Source: Ruminococcus sp. UBA1409
GTDB lineage: Bacteria > Bacillota > Clostridia > Oscillospirales > Ruminococcaceae
Reading direction: 5' to 3'
NCBI GenBank assembly: GCA_002305045.1
Contig: DBPX01000006.1
Span: 52,707-116,706 of the forward strand
DNA: 64,000 nucleotides
Under the pieces are notes generated by a model that worked only from the letters and a program-made list of their open reading frames with translations, did not search any database and was not told where the DNA came from. Of this stretch, positions 32,013 to 41,047 are shown one piece after another. The stretch's first letter is position 1. Each line of letters opens with the position of its first letter. Both the position numbers and the translations under genes were made by a program.

Positions 32013-33254
32013 ATGGACAGCTTCTACAAATATGTTATAATCGGGAACGGAACAGCCGCAATAGGCGGCGTCGAGGGAATAAGGAGCCTTGACAAGGACT
32101 CCGGGATACTCATAATCTCCAAGGAGCCTCATAAGGCGTACTGCCGTCCCCTGATATCCTACTATTTAGAGGGAATGGCGTCTCCCGAGAGGATGGGCTA
32201 CAGAGGGGACAGCTTTTACGAGGATAATAACTGCACCCTCCTTTTGGGCAGGTCCGCTGTCGGTATAGACCGCAAGGACAAAAGGGTAAGGCTGGATGAC
32301 GGCACAGAGGTCGGCTTTGATAAGCTTCTTGTGGCTGCCGGGTCGTCTCCCTTTGTCCCGGATTTCAAGGGCCTTTCGAGCGTTGAAAGAAAGTTCAGCT
32401 TCATGACAATAGACGACGCCATGGCTATAGAAAAGAGCATAGCTCCAGACAGCCGTGTTTTGATTGTCGGAGCGGGACTCATAGGTCTTAAATGTGCTGA
32501 GGGGCTTTTTGGCAGAGTGGGGAGCATAACCGTCTGCGACCTTGCCGACAGGGTGCTCTCAAGCATACTTGACAGCGATTGTGCGAAGCTTATGGGAGAA
32601 CGCCTTGAGGAAAAGGGGATAAGGCTGATGCTGGGCGACTCCGTTTCGTCCTTTGACGGCAGAAAGGCTTTAATGAACAGCGGCGAGACGGTGGAGTTCG
32701 ATGTTTTGGTGCTTGCTGTCGGAGTCCGTGCCGAGACCTCCTTGGTAAAGGACGCAGGAGGCGAGTGCGGCAGGGGAATAAGAGTGGACGAGAATATGCG
32801 TACCTCACTTTCCGACATATACGCCGCCGGAGACTGCACCGAGTATATGGATATCTCCTCGGGAAGCGTCAAGATAATGGCTCTGATGCCAAACGCCTAT
32901 ATGCAGGGTCACTGCGCCGGGGTCAATATGGCGGGAGGAGACGAAAGCTTTGACAACGCCATCCCGATGAACTCGATAGGCTTCTTCGGGCTTCACGCCA
33001 TGAGCGCAGGAAGCTGTCAGGGAGAGGCGAGGACCGTATCAAATGAGGACGGCGTCAAGAAGTTTTATATAAAGGACGGCAGGCTCGTCGGGTTTATGAT
33101 AATCGGAAGCACCGCCAGAGCCGGCATATATACCGATATAATAAGGAACAGGGTAGAGCTTGAGCCAAATGAGCTTGAGGCTGTAATGGAGAATCCCAGC
33201 CTTTACATATTCGGCAGGGAGAAAAGAAACAGCGTACTTGGAGGTGTGGTTTGA
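32013..33254 (+). CDS. FAD/NAD(P)-dependent oxidoreductase of the glutamate synthase cluster
   Basis: A 413-aa flavoprotein of the rubredoxin/nitrite-reductase-like pyridine nucleotide-disulfide family. The FAD motif is VIIGNGTAAIGG at the N-terminus, the NAD(P) motif is VLIVGAGLIGLKCAEG near residue 150, and the second FAD motif is IYAAGDCTEYMD. There is no redox-active disulfide motif. By position it supplies NAD(P)H electrons to the glutamate synthase, taking the place of GltD. The ATG at 32013 has GAGAGGTGACAGG before it; the GTG at 32004 lies on that site. Confidence 0.88.
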   Translation: MDSFYKYVIIGNGTAAIGGVEGIRSLDKDSGILIISKEPHKAYCRPLISYYLEGMASPERMGYRGDSFYEDNNCTLLLGRSAVGIDRKDKRVRLDDGTEVGFDKLLVAAGSSPFVPDFKGLSSVERKFSFMTIDDAMAIEKSIAPDSRVLIVGAGLIGLKCAEGLFGRVGSITVCDLADRVLSSILDSDCAKLMGERLEEKGIRLMLGDSVSSFDGRKALMNSGETVEFDVLVLAVGVRAETSLVKDAGGECGRGIRVDENMRTSLSDIYAAGDCTEYMDISSGSVKIMALMPNAYMQGHCAGVNMAGGDESFDNAIPMNSIGFFGLHAMSAGSCQGEARTVSNEDGVKKFYIKDGRLVGFMIIGSTARAGIYTDIIRNRVELEPNELEAVMENPSLYIFGREKRNSVLGGVV

Positions 33255-33973
33255 TGCTTATAGACGCAAGCGAGCTCGATTTTCGCACCCTTAACGAGCG
33301 CATAAGAGAGGCTAAGGGCGACTGCCTCATCACCGGCTGTCTTGGTCAGAGGTTTATAGGAGCCGGGCTTAGCTCCGGACTTATCAAAATCGGAGGCATA
33401 CCCGGAAACGCCCTGGGAGCCTATCTCAACGGCGCAGAGATTATCACCGAGGGGGACGCTCAGGACGCCATAGGCGACACGATGAACGGCGGAAGGATTG
33501 TCGTCCACGGCAGTGCAGGAGACGCCGTCGGCTACGCCATGAGAGGCGGAGACATCTATATTAGGGACAGCGCAGGCTACCGTGCTGGAATCCATATGAA
33601 GGAGTACAGGGACAAGGTTCCTGTCATGGTGATAGGAGGCTGCACGGGAAGCTTTTTAGGAGAGTATCAGGCGGGCGGAATAATAATAGTCTTAGGGCTG
33701 AACAGGGGAGCCAAGGAGATAGTCGGAAACTTCCCCTGCACAGGAATGCACGGCGGCAGGATGTTCCTTCGCTGTGAGCCGGAGGAGCTTCGGCTCCCAG
33801 GTCAGGTGGTCACCAAGAGGGCTACCGAGGAGGACCTCGCAGGAATTATGCCCTATCTTGAGGAATACTGCAGGCTGTTTGATGTAGAGCTTGACAGCAT
33901 TTTAGGCTCCGGCTTCACGATGATAACGCCGGACAGTAAAAATCCCTACAAGCAGATGTATGTAGGAAATTAA
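33254..33973 (+). CDS. glutamate synthase GXGXG domain protein (GltB domain 3 type)
   Basis: A 239-aa right-handed beta-helix corresponding to the C-terminal structural domain of GltB. The repeated GxxxGxxG pattern is visible: GRIVVHGSAGDAVGYAM, GDIYIRDSAGYRAGIHM and GGIIIVLGLNRGAKE. In large GltB this domain packs between the amidotransferase and synthase domains and supports the ammonia tunnel. The ATG overlaps the stop of the oxidoreductase by one base. It closes the five-gene operon; a strong terminator follows. Confidence 0.88.
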   Translation: MLIDASELDFRTLNERIREAKGDCLITGCLGQRFIGAGLSSGLIKIGGIPGNALGAYLNGAEIITEGDAQDAIGDTMNGGRIVVHGSAGDAVGYAMRGGDIYIRDSAGYRAGIHMKEYRDKVPVMVIGGCTGSFLGEYQAGGIIIVLGLNRGAKEIVGNFPCTGMHGGRMFLRCEPEELRLPGQVVTKRATEEDLAGIMPYLEEYCRLFDVELDSILGSGFTMITPDSKNPYKQMYVGN

Positions 33974-33980
33974 CGAAAAT

Positions 33981-34027
33981 AAGCCGTCTCGCAGGAGCTT
34001 TTTGTCTGCGGGGCGGCTTTGGTTTTT
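33981..34027 (+). terminator. terminator of the glutamate synthase cluster
   Basis: AAGCCGTCTCGCAG (33981-33994) pairs with CTGCGGGGCGGCTT (34006-34019) over 14 bp with two G-U pairs, followed by TGG and T5. Confidence 0.85.
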
Positions 34028-34088
34028 ATTCTGCCATAAAGGTAAAGCGTTATGCTGTAATAACGGAAGATTAAATTGTCTGCGGCTG

Positions 34089-34964
34089 TTAATCCTCAAG
34101 AGCCTCCATGAAAAGCTCGTAGAGAGTGTCCGAAAAGACTATTATGTCGTTCAGCCTAAGAGTCTCCGGGCGGATTGAGAGGTCGTCGGTGAAGCTGAAA
34201 ATAGCTGTTTTCACCATCTCCTTGGGAAAGCCCATGGTTTGGGTTATGCTGTTTAGAAGGGTTTTTCTTCTCTGGGAGAACATAAATTTTACAACCTTGA
34301 AGAAAAAGTCCTCGTTTTTAACCGGGGGAGTCTCGCTTCTTGGCTCGAAGGAAACAACGCAGCTGTCCACCCTGGGAGAGGGAACAAAGCTGACCCGTGA
34401 TACATCAAAGAGAATCCTTGCCTCGCTGAAGTAGTTTACAGCCACGGTGACGGCTCCAGAGTCCCTTGAGCCCAGAGGAGCGGTGAGCCTGATTCCAGCC
34501 TCCCTCTGGACCATTGCGGTTATCCTTTTTATCGGGAGCCTCTTTTGCAGCAGAGTCATTATTATCGGCGAGGTTATGTAGTACGGAAGATTTGCGCAGA
34601 CCACGACCTCCAGCCCCGAAAACTCCTCCCTGATAACACTGTCAAGGTCGAGCTCTAGGATGTCCTCGTTGATTATCTTTACATTGCTGTGCTCAGACAG
34701 AGTCCTTTCAAGGATGGGAATAAGCCTTTTGTCTATCTCCACGGCGACGACCCTGTCCGCAAGCTTTGCAAGCTCGTTTGTCAAAACGCCTATTCCCGGA
34801 CCTATTTCAAGTACACCGACGCCCTTTTTCGCCCCGCCGAGCGAGGCAATCCTCGGGCAGACGGTGGGATTCACAAGAAAGTTCTGCCCCAGCCGCTTTG
34901 AGAAGGTGAACCCGTGCTCCGAAATAAGCCCCTTTATCACCCCGATGTTTGATAGCTTTTCCAT
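34089..34964 (-). CDS. rsmA: 16S rRNA dimethyladenosine transferase
   Basis: A 291-aa KsgA/RsmA enzyme that dimethylates two adjacent adenines near the 3' end of 16S rRNA. The AdoMet motif VLEIGPGIGVLTNELA and the catalytic NLPYYITSPI are clear, as is RLGQNFLVNP at the N-terminus. The ATG at 34964 has AAAGGAGGCGGG upstream; the longer frame start at 35003 has none. Erm-type methyltransferases are related, but length and motifs fit RsmA. It is read against its neighbours and splits the nitrogen genes into two blocks. Confidence 0.94.
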   Translation of the reverse strand: MEKLSNIGVIKGLISEHGFTFSKRLGQNFLVNPTVCPRIASLGGAKKGVGVLEIGPGIGVLTNELAKLADRVVAVEIDKRLIPILERTLSEHSNVKIINEDILELDLDSVIREEFSGLEVVVCANLPYYITSPIIMTLLQKRLPIKRITAMVQREAGIRLTAPLGSRDSGAVTVAVNYFSEARILFDVSRVSFVPSPRVDSCVVSFEPRSETPPVKNEDFFFKVVKFMFSQRRKTLLNSITQTMGFPKEMVKTAIFSFTDDLSIRPETLRLNDIIVFSDTLYELFMEALED

Positions 34965-35013
34965 CTTCCCCGCCTCCTTTAGACAAAGCATAAGCGTTAT
35001 CATCTGCCGATAA

Positions 35014-35087
35014 GCGAAAAAGCTTCGCTTAAACCGGCATAATTATCTTCTTGGAACTATTATACCATAGGTACTTCTGCGAGTCAA
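35014..35087 (-). promoter_or_regulatory. rsmA promoter and leader hairpin
   Basis: TTGACT (35087-35082), 17 bases, TATAAT (35064-35059) on the minus strand. The leader contains AAGCGAA-GCTTT-TTCGCTT (35032-35014). This shares the 409-base gene-free gap 34965-35373 with the glnN promoter and leader. Confidence 0.75.
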
Positions 35088-35181
35088 TAGTCGGCTTGAG
35101 CCTGAAAATTGACAGCATACATAATCGTACTACTCAGTTATTGAAATATTTTGTATAAAATCACCTTTTTAAAAAATGCAC

Positions 35182-35209
35182 TTGACAAATTTCTTTCGGC
35201 GAGTATAAT
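35182..35209 (+). promoter_or_regulatory. glnN promoter
   Basis: Perfect TTGACA (35182-35187), 16-base spacer, perfect TATAAT (35204-35209). AT-rich DNA with T and A runs lies just upstream and could act as an UP element. Confidence 0.85.
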
Positions 35210-35225
35210 GCTATATGTAAGGCGA

Positions 35226-35263
35226 AGGTGTCTTGAGAGCGAGTGCTCTCAAGGCATCTTTTT
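35226..35263 (+). terminator. first intrinsic terminator in the glnN leader
   Basis: AGGTGTCTTGAGAGC (35226-35240) pairs with GCTCTCAAGGCATCT (35245-35259) over 15 bp with two G-U pairs and loop GAGT, followed by T5. It starts only about 10 bases after the expected transcription start, so it would release an RNA of about 48 bases. Confidence 0.8.
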
Positions 35264-35293
35264 AACTTTTAGCCTGCAAAATATTGGATTATA

Positions 35294-35352
35294 ACGGGCA
35301 ATGGCGTCCAGCGTGGGGATAGAAGGTCTCCTAAGACGCCGTGCCCGTTTTT
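35294..35352 (+). terminator. second intrinsic terminator in the glnN leader
   Basis: ACGGGCA (35294-35300) and GGCGTC (35303-35308) pair with GACGCC (35335-35340) and TGCCCGT (35342-35348), leaving a 2/1 internal loop. T5 follows (35348-35352). The 26-base apical part can form a further GGGGA/TCTCC stem. It ends 21 bases before the glnN ATG, so full-length transcription must read through both terminators. Confidence 0.8.
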
Positions 35353-35373
35353 AATTCAGAAGGAGAGTTTAAT

Positions 35374-37473
35374 ATGAACAAGGTTTCACAGTCTTTCGGA
35401 TGCATGGTATTTGATGACAGAGTGATGAAAGCCAATCTGCCGCCGGATATATACCGTTCTCTGAAAAAGACGATAGATGAGGGCTCCCGCCTGGATACAA
35501 GGGTTGCAGATGCCGTCGCCACAGCTATGAAGGACTGGGCAATTGAGAACGGTGCAACCCACTTCACCCACTGGTTCCAGCCGCTCACCGGCGTCACAGC
35601 TGAAAAGCATGACGCATTTATTACTCCCGCACCCGACGGCAGGGTGATTATGGAGTTCTCCGGCAAGGAGCTTATAAAGGGCGAGCCGGACGCCTCTAGC
35701 TTCCCCTCGGGAGGTCTTAGAGCCACCTTCGAGGCAAGAGGCTACACCGCATGGGACCCCACCTCCTACGCATTTATCAAGGGCAACACTCTTTGTATTC
35801 CGACCGCTTTTTGCTCCTACGGAGGAGAGGCTCTTGACAAAAAGACACCTCTGCTTCGCTCGATGGAGGCTCTTAACAAGCAGGCTATGAGAATCCTCAA
35901 GCTCTTCGGAAACGACGAGGGCGTAAAATGCGTAAGGACCTCTGTAGGACCCGAGCAGGAGTATTTCCTTGTAGACAAGGATATGTTTGAAAAGCGCAAG
36001 GACCTAAAGTTCACCGGCAGGACGCTCTTCGGAGCAAAGCCTCCTAAGGGACAGGAGCTTGACGACCACTACTTCGGAGTTATCAAGCCCAAGGTACAGG
36101 CGTACATGGCCGACCTCAACGAGGAGCTTTGGAAGCTTGGAATACTTGCAAAGACAGAGCACAACGAGGTTGCTCCTGCACAGCACGAGCTTGCTCCCAT
36201 CTACACCACCACCAACATAGCAACCGACCACAACCAGCTCACCATGGAGATAATGCAGAAGGTTGCCGCAAAACACGGTCTTGTCTGCCTGCTGCATGAG
36301 AAGCCGTTTGCAGGCGTAAACGGAAGCGGAAAGCACAACAACTGGTCGATTGCCACAGACACCGGCACAAACCTTCTGAAGCCGGGCGAGACTCCCTACG
36401 ATAACGCTCAGTTCCTTCTGTTCCTGTGTGCAGTAATCAAGGCTGTAGACGATTATCAGGACCTTCTGAGGCTCTCGGTTGCGACTGCGGGCAACGACCA
36501 CCGCTTAGGAGCTAACGAGGCTCCTCCGGCAGTAGTTTCCATCTTCCTCGGAGATGAGCTTACCGCAGTTTTGGACGCTATCGAGAACGACGCTCCCTAT
36601 GCTGGAGCCGAAAAGACCACCATGAAGCTGGGCGTCCATGTTCTACCCAGATTCACCCGTGACACCACCGACCGTAACCGCACCAGCCCGTTTGCCTTCA
36701 CAGGAAACAAGTTCGAGTTCAGAATGCTTGGCTCCTCCAACTCCATAGCCTGTGCAAACATGATGCTTAACTCCGCCGTTGCAGAGTCCCTCAAGATTTA
36801 TGCCGACAGGCTAGAGGGCGTCGAGGACTTCGAGACAGCTCTTCACGAGATGATTAAGAAGACCATCAAGGACCACAAGAGGATTATCTTCAACGGAAAC
36901 GGCTATGACGACAGCTGGATTAAGGAGGCAACCGAGGTCAGGGGCCTTACCAACCTAAAGACTACTCCCGACTGTATGCCCGAGCTTCTTAACGAGAAGA
37001 ATGTCAAGATGCTGACCTCTCACAAGGTGTTCTCCGAGGCGGAGCTTCACTCCCGCTGTGAGATAATGCTCGAGAACTACTGCAAGACGGTAAATATCGA
37101 GGCAAGGACGATGCTCGATATGGCTAAGAAGGAGATACTTCCCGCAGTCGAGAAGTATTCAGGCGACCTGGCGACGGCATATGCGGCAAAGAAGGCAGCT
37201 GTTCCCAGCCTTTCGCTTGGCTACGAGACCAAGCTGATTGAAAAGCTCTCAGGGCTTATCGACAGCATGGATAAGGCTGCTGAGAAGCTTGAGAGCGACC
37301 TTGAGGAGTATCAGGGAATTGCCGATGTAACCAAGGCGTCCTGCTACATAAGGGATGTTATACTTCCCGATATGGATGAGCTGAGGGCACCCGCCGACGA
37401 GGCAGAGCTTCTCACCGCCGATAGCTACTGGCCGTTCCCGACCTACGGAAAGCTTCTATTCGGCGTTAGGTAA
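35374..37473 (+). CDS. glnN: glutamine synthetase type III
   Basis: A 699-aa GSIII, which makes glutamine from glutamate, ammonia and ATP as a dodecamer. Diagnostic segments are [12 protein letters not shown] near the N-terminus, [10 protein letters not shown] with metal-binding Glu residues, [27 protein letters not shown], and [13 protein letters not shown]. Length is typical of type III (~700), clearly longer than GlnA types I and II. The ATG at 35374 has AGAAGGAGAG before it. Two terminators in the leader indicate control by antitermination, probably by nitrogen status. The ammonium transporter follows 36 bases later. Confidence 0.96.
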   Translation: MNKVSQSFGCMVFDDRVMKANLPPDIYRSLKKTIDEGSRLDTRVADAVATAMKDWAIENGATHFTHWFQPLTGVTAEKHDAFITPAPDGRVIMEFSGKELIKGEPDASSFPSGGLRATFEARGYTAWDPTSYAFIKGNTLCIPTAFCSYGGEALDKKTPLLRSMEALNKQAMRILKLFGNDEGVKCVRTSVGPEQEYFLVDKDMFEKRKDLKFTGRTLFGAKPPKGQELDDHYFGVIKPKVQAYMADLNEELWKLGILAKTEHNEVAPAQHELAPIYTTTNIATDHNQLTMEIMQKVAAKHGLVCLLHEKPFAGVNGSGKHNNWSIATDTGTNLLKPGETPYDNAQFLLFLCAVIKAVDDYQDLLRLSVATAGNDHRLGANEAPPAVVSIFLGDELTAVLDAIENDAPYAGAEKTTMKLGVHVLPRFTRDTTDRNRTSPFAFTGNKFEFRMLGSSNSIACANMMLNSAVAESLKIYADRLEGVEDFETALHEMIKKTIKDHKRIIFNGNGYDDSWIKEATEVRGLTNLKTTPDCMPELLNEKNVKMLTSHKVFSEAELHSRCEIMLENYCKTVNIEARTMLDMAKKEILPAVEKYSGDLATAYAAKKAAVPSLSLGYETKLIEKLSGLIDSMDKAAEKLESDLEEYQGIADVTKASCYIRDVILPDMDELRAPADEAELLTADSYWPFPTYGKLLFGVR

Positions 37474-37509
37474 ATCATCCTTTGGGGAAATTAGAAAGGA
37501 ATGAATGGT

Positions 37510-39237
37510 ATGTTGATAGATACTTTATGGGTATTTTTGTGTGCTATACTGGTATTCTTTATGAACCTGGGCTTTGCTACGGTCGAAGCCGGCTTTGCCC
37601 GCTCGAAGAACACGGTAAATATTCTTTCAAAGAACTTTATCGTATTTGCTGTTTCCTCGCTCGGCTTCATGCTTTTGGGCTGGGGACTGATGTTCGGAAG
37701 CGACAACCCGATTGTCGGAACAGAGAATCTTTGGATACTGGGAGGTACTGACCTGTCCGTTTATGACGACACCCTCACATCTAATGTTCCGTTCTGGGGT
37801 AAACTCTTCTTCCAGCTCGTATTCTGCGGAACTGCCGCAACCATAGTTTCTGGTGCGGTTGCAGAAAGAGTTAAGTACATCTCGTTCATCATCTTCTCCT
37901 TTGTCCTTACACTCCTCATCTACCCGATAGTAGGTCACTGGATTTGGGGCGGCGGATGGCTCGCAGACATGGGCTTCCAGGACTTCGCAGGAGACACGGC
38001 GGTCCACTCAGTAGGCGGATGGGCAGCTCTCTCTGGAGCTATGATTCTCGGTCCCCGTATCGGAAAATATGACAAGAACGGTCGTCCCCGTGCTATCCCC
38101 GGACATAGCATGTCGCTCGCTGTTATAGGACTCTTCGTGCTTTGGCTCGGATGGTTCGGCTTCAACCCCGGCTCTACCATGAGCTTCCAGAATCCTTCCG
38201 ATGTTATGCACATCCTGATGACCACCAACACCTCTGCTATTGCTGCTGTTCTGACATCTACGGTAGCTGCTTGGGTATTCATAGGAAAGCCTGACCTTGG
38301 CATGACTGTAAACGGATGTCTTGCAGGACTTGTAGGAATAACTGCAAGCTGTGCATATGTAACCGTAGGAGCTTCGATGCTCATAGGTGCAATCGCCGGC
38401 GTTCTGGTAGTATTTGCTGTAATGTTCTTTGACCGCATTAAGGTTGATGACCCTGTCGGTGCAACCTCTGTTCACCTCGTCTGCGGCGTCTTTGGAACAA
38501 TCTGCGTTGGTCTGTTCGCAAAGGAGGGCGTCACAACCCTGTCCTCAAGAAGCGGTCTGTTCTACGGCGGCGGCTTCGGACTCCTTGGAGTACAGCTTCT
38601 TGGAATCATTGTAGTCGGTATATTTGTATTCGCAACCTCCAGCCTTGTATGGTATGCTCTTAAAAAGACTGTCGGTATCCGTGTTTCCGCTGAGGAGGAG
38701 ATGGCAGGTCTTGATATCGGAGAGCACGGCAACCGTGCATATCCTGACTTTGCTCCCACTGTTGACAGCGTTGTCGACTACACCCTCGATGAGATGTATC
38801 CCGAGGCTGCGAAGAATGCAGAGGCCTCTGTCGAGGAGGCTGTACCCGTTAAGCATGCCGTTGTCCGTGAGGAGGGCATGCCCAAGTTCACCAAGGTTGA
38901 GATTATCTGCAAGGAGTCCCGCCTTGAGGCTCTCAAGACCGCTATGATGGACATCGGAATCACCGGCATGACGGTATCCCATGTACTTGGCTGCGGCGTC
39001 CAGAAGGGCAAGCCGGAGTACTACCGTGGCGTTCAGATTGAGGCAAGCCTGCTTCCTAAGATTCAGGTTGATATCGTAGTAAGCAAGGTGCCCGTCAGAA
39101 GCGTAATAGAGACAGCTAAGAAGGTTCTTTACACTGGTCACATCGGCGACGGAAAGATATTTGTCTACGATGTTGAGAATGTCGTAAAGGTCAGAACCGG
39201 CGAGGAGGGCTATGACGCTCTCCAGGATGTCGAGTAG
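37510..39237 (+). CDS. amt: ammonium transporter fused to a P-II regulatory domain
   Basis: A 575-aa fusion. Residues 1-~405 are an Amt/Mep/Rh channel with eleven likely helices (DTLWVFLCAILVFFMNLGFA at the N-terminus; the pore segment HSVGGWAALSGAMILG with a conserved His-bearing region). After a ~45-residue acidic linker, residues ~459-575 are a GlnK/P-II domain (FTKVEIICKESRLEAL, TGHIGDGKIFVYDVENV). The T-loop keeps Tyr46 (PEYYRGV), but the uridylylated Tyr51 position is Ile, so control by uridylylation is unlikely; ligand binding (ATP/ADP, 2-oxoglutarate) remains possible. I chose the ATG at 37510, 9 bases after AAAGGA; the ATG at 37501 touches that site. Confidence 0.93.
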   Translation: MLIDTLWVFLCAILVFFMNLGFATVEAGFARSKNTVNILSKNFIVFAVSSLGFMLLGWGLMFGSDNPIVGTENLWILGGTDLSVYDDTLTSNVPFWGKLFFQLVFCGTAATIVSGAVAERVKYISFIIFSFVLTLLIYPIVGHWIWGGGWLADMGFQDFAGDTAVHSVGGWAALSGAMILGPRIGKYDKNGRPRAIPGHSMSLAVIGLFVLWLGWFGFNPGSTMSFQNPSDVMHILMTTNTSAIAAVLTSTVAAWVFIGKPDLGMTVNGCLAGLVGITASCAYVTVGASMLIGAIAGVLVVFAVMFFDRIKVDDPVGATSVHLVCGVFGTICVGLFAKEGVTTLSSRSGLFYGGGFGLLGVQLLGIIVVGIFVFATSSLVWYALKKTVGIRVSAEEEMAGLDIGEHGNRAYPDFAPTVDSVVDYTLDEMYPEAAKNAEASVEEAVPVKHAVVREEGMPKFTKVEIICKESRLEALKTAMMDIGITGMTVSHVLGCGVQKGKPEYYRGVQIEASLLPKIQVDIVVSKVPVRSVIETAKKVLYTGHIGDGKIFVYDVENVVKVRTGEEGYDALQDVE

Positions 39238-39271
39238 CCTGTTCCTCTGAAATCAGGGTAAATATACGGTG

Positions 39272-39299
39272 AAACCGGTCTTTAAATAAGGCCGGTTTT
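39272..39299 (+). terminator. terminator after amt
   Basis: AAACCGGTCTT (39272-39282) pairs with AAGGCCGGTTT (39288-39298) with one G-U pair. The T tract is short and partly inside the stem, so read-through into asnB is likely. Confidence 0.55.
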
Positions 39300-39320
39300 G
39301 CCGGAATAGGAGATGATAAT

Positions 39321-40913
39321 ATGTGTTCTATAATGGGCTGGCTCAGGGCTGACGCCGATAGAACGGATTTCATGAGGGGCTTTGAGAGGACCGTATCCCG
39401 AGGCCCTGACGATACAAGAGTCATTGACACGGGAAGGGGTCTTTTGGGCTTCCACAGGCTTGCGATAATGGGACTCACTCCCGAGGGTATGCAGCCCTTT
39501 TCATTTGAGGGAAATTACCTTGTCTGCAACGGAGAGATTTACGGCTTCAGAAGGCTCAAGGAGGAGCTTATCAATAAGGGCTACACCTTTAAGAGCGGCT
39601 CTGACTGCGAGCTTCTTTTGCCGATGTACAAAGAGTACGGCACCGATATGTTCAGAATGCTGGACGCCGAGTTTGCTCTTATCATCTACGACTCGGCGAC
39701 AGGCGGCTTTGTTGCCGCAAGGGACCCGATAGGCATAAGACCGCTCTACTACGGATATGACAGCGACGGCTGCATACTCTTTGCCAGCGAGCCTAAAAAC
39801 CTTGTCGGGCTTAGCTCTAGGATAATGCCGTTCCCTCCGGGTCACTACTACAAGGACGGCAGCTTTGTCTGCTACAGGGATTTGACCAGCCCTCTTGAGA
39901 AAAAGGCTGTAGACTGCTCAAGCCTTGACGCTGTGTGCAGGGGAATACACGAGCGGCTTGTAGAGGGAGTGAAAAAAAGGCTTGATTCTGACGCCAGGGT
40001 GGGCTTTTTGCTCTCGGGAGGACTTGATTCCTCGCTTGTCTGCGCAATAGCTCAGAAGCTCTCCCCGCAGCCAATCCGCACCTTTGCCATAGGAATGGTT
40101 GGCGACGCCATCGACCTCAAATATGCAAAGGAGGCGGCGGATTACATAGGCTCGGAGCATACCGAGGTCTACATGACCAAGGAGGAGGTAATATCCTCCC
40201 TTGACAGGGTAATAGAGCTTTTAGGAACCTTTGACATCACCACCATAAGGGCAAGCATGGGAATGTATCTTCTTTGCAAGTGGATACACGAAAACACCGA
40301 CATCAGGGTGCTTCTCACCGGCGAGATTTCAGACGAGCTGTTCGGCTATAAGTACACCGACTTCGCCCCCTCCGCCGAGGAGTTCCAGCTAGAGTCGGAA
40401 AAAAGGGTAAGAGAGCTTCATATGTACGATGTCCTAAGAGCCGACAGGTGCATATCCGTAAACTCCCTAGAGGCAAGAGTCCCCTTCGGAGACCTAGATT
40501 TTGCAAGCTATGTCTTATCGGTAGACCCCGGCATGAAGCTAAACACCTACGGCAAGGGCAAGTATCTGCTAAGAAGGGCGTTTTTGGAGGGGGATTATCT
40601 TCCCGAGAGCCTTTTGTTCCGTGAAAAGGCCGCCTTCTCCGACGCCGTCGGCCACTCGATGGTGGACTATCTCAAGGAGTACGCAGAAAAAAGCTATTCT
40701 GACGAGGAATTTGAGCGTCTCAGGCAAAAATACACCCACTGCACGCCGTTTACAAAGGAATCCCTTTTGTACCGTGAGATATTTGAGCGGCACTATCCCG
40801 GGCAGTCCGAGATGATAAAGGACTTCTGGATGCCCAACAGAAGCTGGGAGGGCTGCAATGTAAACGACCCCTCGGCAAGAGTGCTGTCAAACTATGGCGA
40901 CAGTGGAAAATAA
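39321..40913 (+). CDS. asnB: asparagine synthetase B, glutamine-hydrolysing
   Basis: A 530-aa enzyme that makes asparagine from aspartate, glutamine and ATP. Cys2 (MCSIMGW) is the amidotransferase nucleophile after Met removal, followed by RGPDD and VCNGEIYGFRRL. The synthetase domain has the pyrophosphate loop FLLSGGLDSSLVCAI (~225-240) and the later LTGEISDELFGYKY. Length agrees with bacterial AsnB. It uses the glutamine produced by GlnN; AGGAGATGATAAT precedes the ATG. Weak termination before it suggests partial co-transcription with amt. Confidence 0.95.
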   Translation: MCSIMGWLRADADRTDFMRGFERTVSRGPDDTRVIDTGRGLLGFHRLAIMGLTPEGMQPFSFEGNYLVCNGEIYGFRRLKEELINKGYTFKSGSDCELLLPMYKEYGTDMFRMLDAEFALIIYDSATGGFVAARDPIGIRPLYYGYDSDGCILFASEPKNLVGLSSRIMPFPPGHYYKDGSFVCYRDLTSPLEKKAVDCSSLDAVCRGIHERLVEGVKKRLDSDARVGFLLSGGLDSSLVCAIAQKLSPQPIRTFAIGMVGDAIDLKYAKEAADYIGSEHTEVYMTKEEVISSLDRVIELLGTFDITTIRASMGMYLLCKWIHENTDIRVLLTGEISDELFGYKYTDFAPSAEEFQLESEKRVRELHMYDVLRADRCISVNSLEARVPFGDLDFASYVLSVDPGMKLNTYGKGKYLLRRAFLEGDYLPESLLFREKAAFSDAVGHSMVDYLKEYAEKSYSDEEFERLRQKYTHCTPFTKESLLYREIFERHYPGQSEMIKDFWMPNRSWEGCNVNDPSARVLSNYGDSGK

Positions 40914-40933
40914 GGACATTAATCGAACTATCG

Positions 40934-40960
40934 CCCGGCAGCAACTGCCGGGTCTTTTTT
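40934..40960 (+). terminator. terminator after asnB
   Basis: CCCGGCA-GCAAC-TGCCGGG, a perfect 7-bp stem, followed by TC and T6. Confidence 0.88.
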
Positions 40961-40980
40961 GACCTGATAATATCTATCTA

Positions 40981-41009
40981 TTGCTAACCTTGATTTTTTG
41001 TGCTATAAT
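40981..41009 (+). promoter_or_regulatory. fumC promoter
   Basis: TTGCTA (40981-40986), 17 bases, TATAAT (41004-41009), about 38 bases before the fumC ATG. Confidence 0.75.
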
Positions 41010-41047
41010 CAGAGAAAAATCAGCCGGTCGGCGGAAAGAGTGAAAAT

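Noticed and set aside
28951..33973. Frameshifted remains of a single large gltB
   Set aside because: Each part has its own ribosome site or coupled start, complete domain ends and added subunits (ferredoxin, flavoprotein), so the split is natural.
34965..35373. T-box or known riboswitch before glnN
   Set aside because: No T-box sequence (AGGGTGG type) or recognised aptamer core was found; only the two terminators and promoters are supported.
36004..36501. 165-aa minus-strand frame
   Set aside because: Lies wholly inside glnN on the other strand; no motif or ribosome site.
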